Shown here in pieces: positions 5,829 to 7,429 of a DNA stretch of 7,429 nucleotides. The stretch covers positions 1-7,429 of the forward strand of contig CALLJA010000469.1 in NCBI GenBank assembly GCA_938008865.1, in the 5' to 3' direction. Each line of letters starts with the position of its first letter. Position 1 is the first letter of the stretch. The notes under the pieces are model-generated. The model saw only the letters and a program-made list of their open reading frames with translations, did no database searches and was not told where the DNA came from. A program made the translations under genes and the position numbers. The DNA comes from an uncultured Anaerolineales bacterium. Lineage in GTDB: Bacteria; Chloroflexota; Anaerolineae; Anaerolineales; Villigracilaceae.

Positions 5829-6625
5829 GGCGCGAAGGTCGGGATGGGGGTCGGCTCGACGCTCTCGTTGTTCACGAAGCACAGGATACCCTGCACGATG
5901 CCGTTGGCTACCAGGTCGGTGCGGTTGGTCAGGATCTCGCGGTCGAGGTTCAGGAAGCCGGTCTCGATGATGGCGGTGGTGGTGTTCGGGTCGATCTCGG
6001 AGAAGGCGTGATATTCGCGCATGTCGCCCGTGATGCTGCCCGAGTGGAAGGTCATGCCGGTCGAGCGCTGGTAGCGGTCGGTCAGGCAGGCTGTCAGGCG
6101 GGTGGCGCGGTTGGTGTCGCGCGTGTCCATCGAGGCGGCCACCTTGAAGCCCGTGGCTTCGTCATTGACGTACTCGCACGAGTCGTTGTGGATCGATACC
6201 AGCGCCACGGCGCGGTAGCCGTTCAGGCGTGTGTCGAACTCGTTGAGCAGGTCCACCTGGAAGCCCAGGTCCACCAGCTGCTTCTGCACCAGGCTGGCGA
6301 TCTTCATGTTGACGTCCGCCTCGGTCAGCGTGACCTCGCCGTTATTGTTGCGGCAGACCGCGCCTGCGTCGTTGCCCGAGTGCCCCGCCACGATGCCGAG
6401 ACGCAACTGCGGCCGCGGCGTGCTAAGCGCGGCGGGCGCATCGCCGGGCTGGGGCGTGAGCAACAGGCTGAGCTGATCCGAGAGGTTCCACGTGAGCAGG
6501 CTGGACGGTGTCCACGCGGTGAAGAGGGTTGCCAGCAGGAGCGCGACCAGCATGGTCGTCCCCAGGGCATTGACGGGATTCTTCTTCCGCTGTGCAGGCG
6601 GTGTGGGAGTGGATAGGTTCTCCAT
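5825..6625 (-). CDS. Membrane-anchored N-acetylmuramoyl-L-alanine amidase (Amidase_3 family)
   Basis: A 266-residue zinc amidase that cleaves the bond between N-acetylmuramic acid and the stem peptide L-Ala. Residues 1-20 are Pro/Thr/Lys-rich. A single membrane helix (about 22-38) anchors the protein with its catalytic domain outside. The Amidase_3 domain spans about 75-253. The expected zinc ligands are visible: His82 (AGHSG), Glu102 (LTEADVN) and His146 (SIHND), with the catalytic Glu221 in IIETGFLN. Four cysteines (91, 150, 180, 249) in the external domain could form disulfides. The C-terminus ends in a short Pro/Thr tail. ATG at 6625 is chosen because the membrane helix then follows a short tail; the frame extension to 6661 crosses the promoter-like sequence. 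It is the first gene of the minus-strand run and overlaps the next by ATGA. Confidence 0.93.
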   Translation of the reverse strand: MENLSTPTPPAQRKKNPVNALGTTMLVALLLATLFTAWTPSSLLTWNLSDQLSLLLTPQPGDAPAALSTPRPQLRLGIVAGHSGNDAGAVCRNNNGEVTLTEADVNMKIASLVQKQLVDLGFQVDLLNEFDTRLNGYRAVALVSIHNDSCEYVNDEATGFKVAASMDTRDTNRATRLTACLTDRYQRSTGMTFHSGSITGDMREYHAFSEIDPNTTTAIIETGFLNLDREILTNRTDLVANGIVQGILCFVNNESVEPTPIPTFAP

Positions 6626-6630
6626 TTCGT

Positions 6631-6661
6631 ATAATAGTACCTTAATCGTCGAAAAATGCAA
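6631..6661 (-). promoter_or_regulatory. Candidate promoter of the amidase-LDT operon, possibly leaderless
   Basis: On the minus strand TTGCAT (6661-6656) is followed after 16 nt by TACTAT (6639-6634), or after 19 nt by the overlapping TATTAT (6636-6631). TATTAT ends only 5 nt before the amidase ATG, and no Shine-Dalgarno lies at normal distance (an AAGG is about 14 nt away). If either box is used, transcription would begin at or within a few bases of the ATG, giving a leaderless or near-leaderless mRNA. This is inferred from consensus only. Confidence 0.5.
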
Positions 6662-6749
6662 GAGTTATATGAAAAGGACGCTGAATATAAGCAGGAAATT
6701 CCAGGGCGGCTGTAATAATTCCAGCAGATTCTTTGTCTGGATTTCTGCC

Positions 6750-6778
6750 TTGACTCCGACCTTTTCCGAAAGTATGAT
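6750..6778 (+). promoter_or_regulatory. Sigma70-type promoter of the flavin reductase gene
   Basis: TTGACT (6750-6755) and TATGAT (6773-6778) are separated by exactly 17 nt; each hexamer matches the consensus at five of six positions. Transcription would start near 6785, which leaves a leader of about 18 nt before the preferred ATG at 6803. It lies back to back with the minus-strand operon promoter, so the 177-nt gap is a divergent promoter region. Confidence 0.75.
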
Positions 6779-6789
6779 GAAAATCCTAT

Positions 6790-6793
6790 GGAG
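6790..6793 (+). promoter_or_regulatory. Ribosome binding site that decides the flavin reductase start
   Basis: GGAG lies 9 nt before the ATG at 6803. The alternative ATG at 6788 has no Shine-Dalgarno and would lie only about 3 nt from the predicted transcription start. The GGAG therefore favours the 159-residue product over the 164-residue one. Confidence 0.6.
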
Positions 6794-6802
6794 ACTTCCA
6801 TT

Positions 6803-7282
6803 ATGACACTCGACCCCGAACAACTGCGCCAGGCCATGCGGGCGTGGAGTTCCGGCGTGACCGTGGTAACCGCGGCCCACAATGGCGAACGGCACGGTAT
6901 GACCGTCAGTTCCTTCACGTCGGTTTCGCTCGAACCGCCGTTGATCATCATTTCCCTGCACACCGAGAGCCGCACGCACCGGCTGGTCCACGCGGCCAAT
7001 GCCTTTGCCGTGAGCATCCTCTCGGCGGACCAGCACGACATTTCGGACCGTTTCGCGGGCCGCGCCGACGACGGCGACCGCTTCACCGGCCTCGACACCG
7101 AGACGCTGGTGACGGGCGCGCCTGCCCTCCGCGGCGCCCTGGCGCGGCTTGACTGCCGCGTGATCCAGGTCATCTCGGCCGGCATGAACACCATCTTCCT
7201 GGCCGAAGTGGCGGCCGTCCGCGGCGATGGGGAAGGCCAGCCGTTGGTGTATCACAACCGCAGATATTGGAGTCTGGTGTAG
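6803..7282 (+). CDS. Flavin reductase-like, FMN-binding split-barrel protein
   Basis: A 159-residue protein of the flavin reductase domain family (split barrel, typically FMN- or FAD-dependent NAD(P)H:flavin oxidoreductase, often the reductase partner of a two-component monooxygenase). The N-terminal signature is clear: 'LRQAMRAWSSGVTVVTAAHNG' followed by 'HGMTVSSFTSVSLEPPLIIISLH', the usual flavin-binding strand-loop region. Then come 'AFAVSILSADQHDISDRFAGR' and a C-terminal 'LVYHNRRYWSL', typical of the family. Length is near normal for a stand-alone reductase. No signal peptide is present; it should be cytoplasmic. No monooxygenase partner is visible in the window, so the substrate is unknown, and a flavin-containing oxidoreductase of other specificity is possible. 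It is transcribed away from the cell-wall genes. Confidence 0.9.
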   Translation: MTLDPEQLRQAMRAWSSGVTVVTAAHNGERHGMTVSSFTSVSLEPPLIIISLHTESRTHRLVHAANAFAVSILSADQHDISDRFAGRADDGDRFTGLDTETLVTGAPALRGALARLDCRVIQVISAGMNTIFLAEVAAVRGDGEGQPLVYHNRRYWSLV

Positions 7283-7285
7283 ATT

Positions 7286-7312
7286 GTGGCGCAATTTGCT
7301 AAATTGCGCTAC
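7286..7312. repeat. Perfect-stem hairpin between flavin reductase and AMMECR1-like gene
   Basis: gcgcaattt (7289-7297) and aaattgcgc (7301-7309) are perfect inverse complements with a 3-nt loop, and pairing extends outward to 12 bp with one G-T. It starts 4 nt after the flavin reductase stop codon. No T-run follows on either strand, so it is not a standard intrinsic terminator; mRNA 3'-end protection, a weak terminator or a small dispersed repeat are possible. The word 'gcaatt' occurs again immediately downstream (7313-7318). Confidence 0.7.
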
Positions 7313-7332
7313 GCAATTGAAAGGGGTGGCCC

Positions 7333-7429
7333 ATGTCCGATCGATTGACCTCTGGGGAGCAAAGTATCCTGCTGCGACTTGCGCGTCAGGCCATGGAAGC
7401 GGCTGTGCGCGGGGAACGCCTGCCGCCGC
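7333..7429 (+). CDS. AMMECR1-family protein, N-terminal fragment cut by window edge
   Basis: Only the first 32 residues are present (MSDRLTSGEQSILLRLARQA, then MEAAVRGERLPP). The pattern of a short polar start, 'LLRLARQA' and 'EAAVRGERLPP' matches the N-terminal helix of AMMECR1 / AmmeMemoRadiSam system protein A. The function is not well established; bacterial members often sit beside a Memo-like protein and a radical SAM protein, which would lie outside this window. ATG has AAGG eight nucleotides upstream. The gap of 50 nt from the flavin reductase allows co-transcription. Identification rests on little sequence, so it is provisional. Confidence 0.65.
   Translation, partial: MSDRLTSGEQSILLRLARQAMEAAVRGERLPP

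Overview
The window looks like a chromosomal piece of a high-G+C environmental bacterium, most likely a member of the Chloroflexota (Anaerolineae-like). This is inference from overall protein style: Thr/Pro-rich linkers, several Tat-exported L,D-transpeptidases with SH3-like domains, and intergenic palindromic repeats. No rRNA or other marker gene fixes the taxonomy.

Layout. Positions 1-578 contain no convincing gene: a purine-rich stretch (about 10-128), three long imperfect palindromes of the dispersed intergenic type (129-180, 230-312, 366-436), and a strong terminator pair (513-578). From 6625 down to 579, on the minus strand, lies a seven-gene run: a membrane-anchored N-acetylmuramoyl-L-alanine amidase; two membrane-anchored L,D-transpeptidases (YkuD fold; called LDT-1 and LDT-2 here in transcription order); two Tat-exported L,D-transpeptidases (LDT-3, LDT-4) with SH3-like N-terminal regions; a LURP-one/tubby-C-like protein; and an unrecognised 141-residue protein. 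Several junctions are tight: ATGA overlap amidase/LDT-1, 19 nt LDT-1/LDT-2, 12 nt LDT-4/LURP, 1-nt overlap LURP/141-aa protein. A terminator-like hairpin sits between LDT-2 and LDT-3, so the run may be one attenuated operon or two units.

Divergently, on the plus strand, a near-consensus sigma70-type promoter (6750-6778) precedes a flavin-reductase-like protein (6803-7282). A hairpin-bearing gap follows, then the start of an AMMECR1-family gene cut by the window edge.

The first five minus-strand genes form a cell-wall remodelling set. The amidase cuts stem peptides from glycan strands, and the L,D-transpeptidases would make 3-3 cross-links or attach proteins. The most unusual points are the four transpeptidase paralogs using two export routes, the altered SYGC catalytic motif of LDT-1, the cytoplasmic TPR-like head of LDT-2, and the two non-wall genes translationally coupled at the operon's end.
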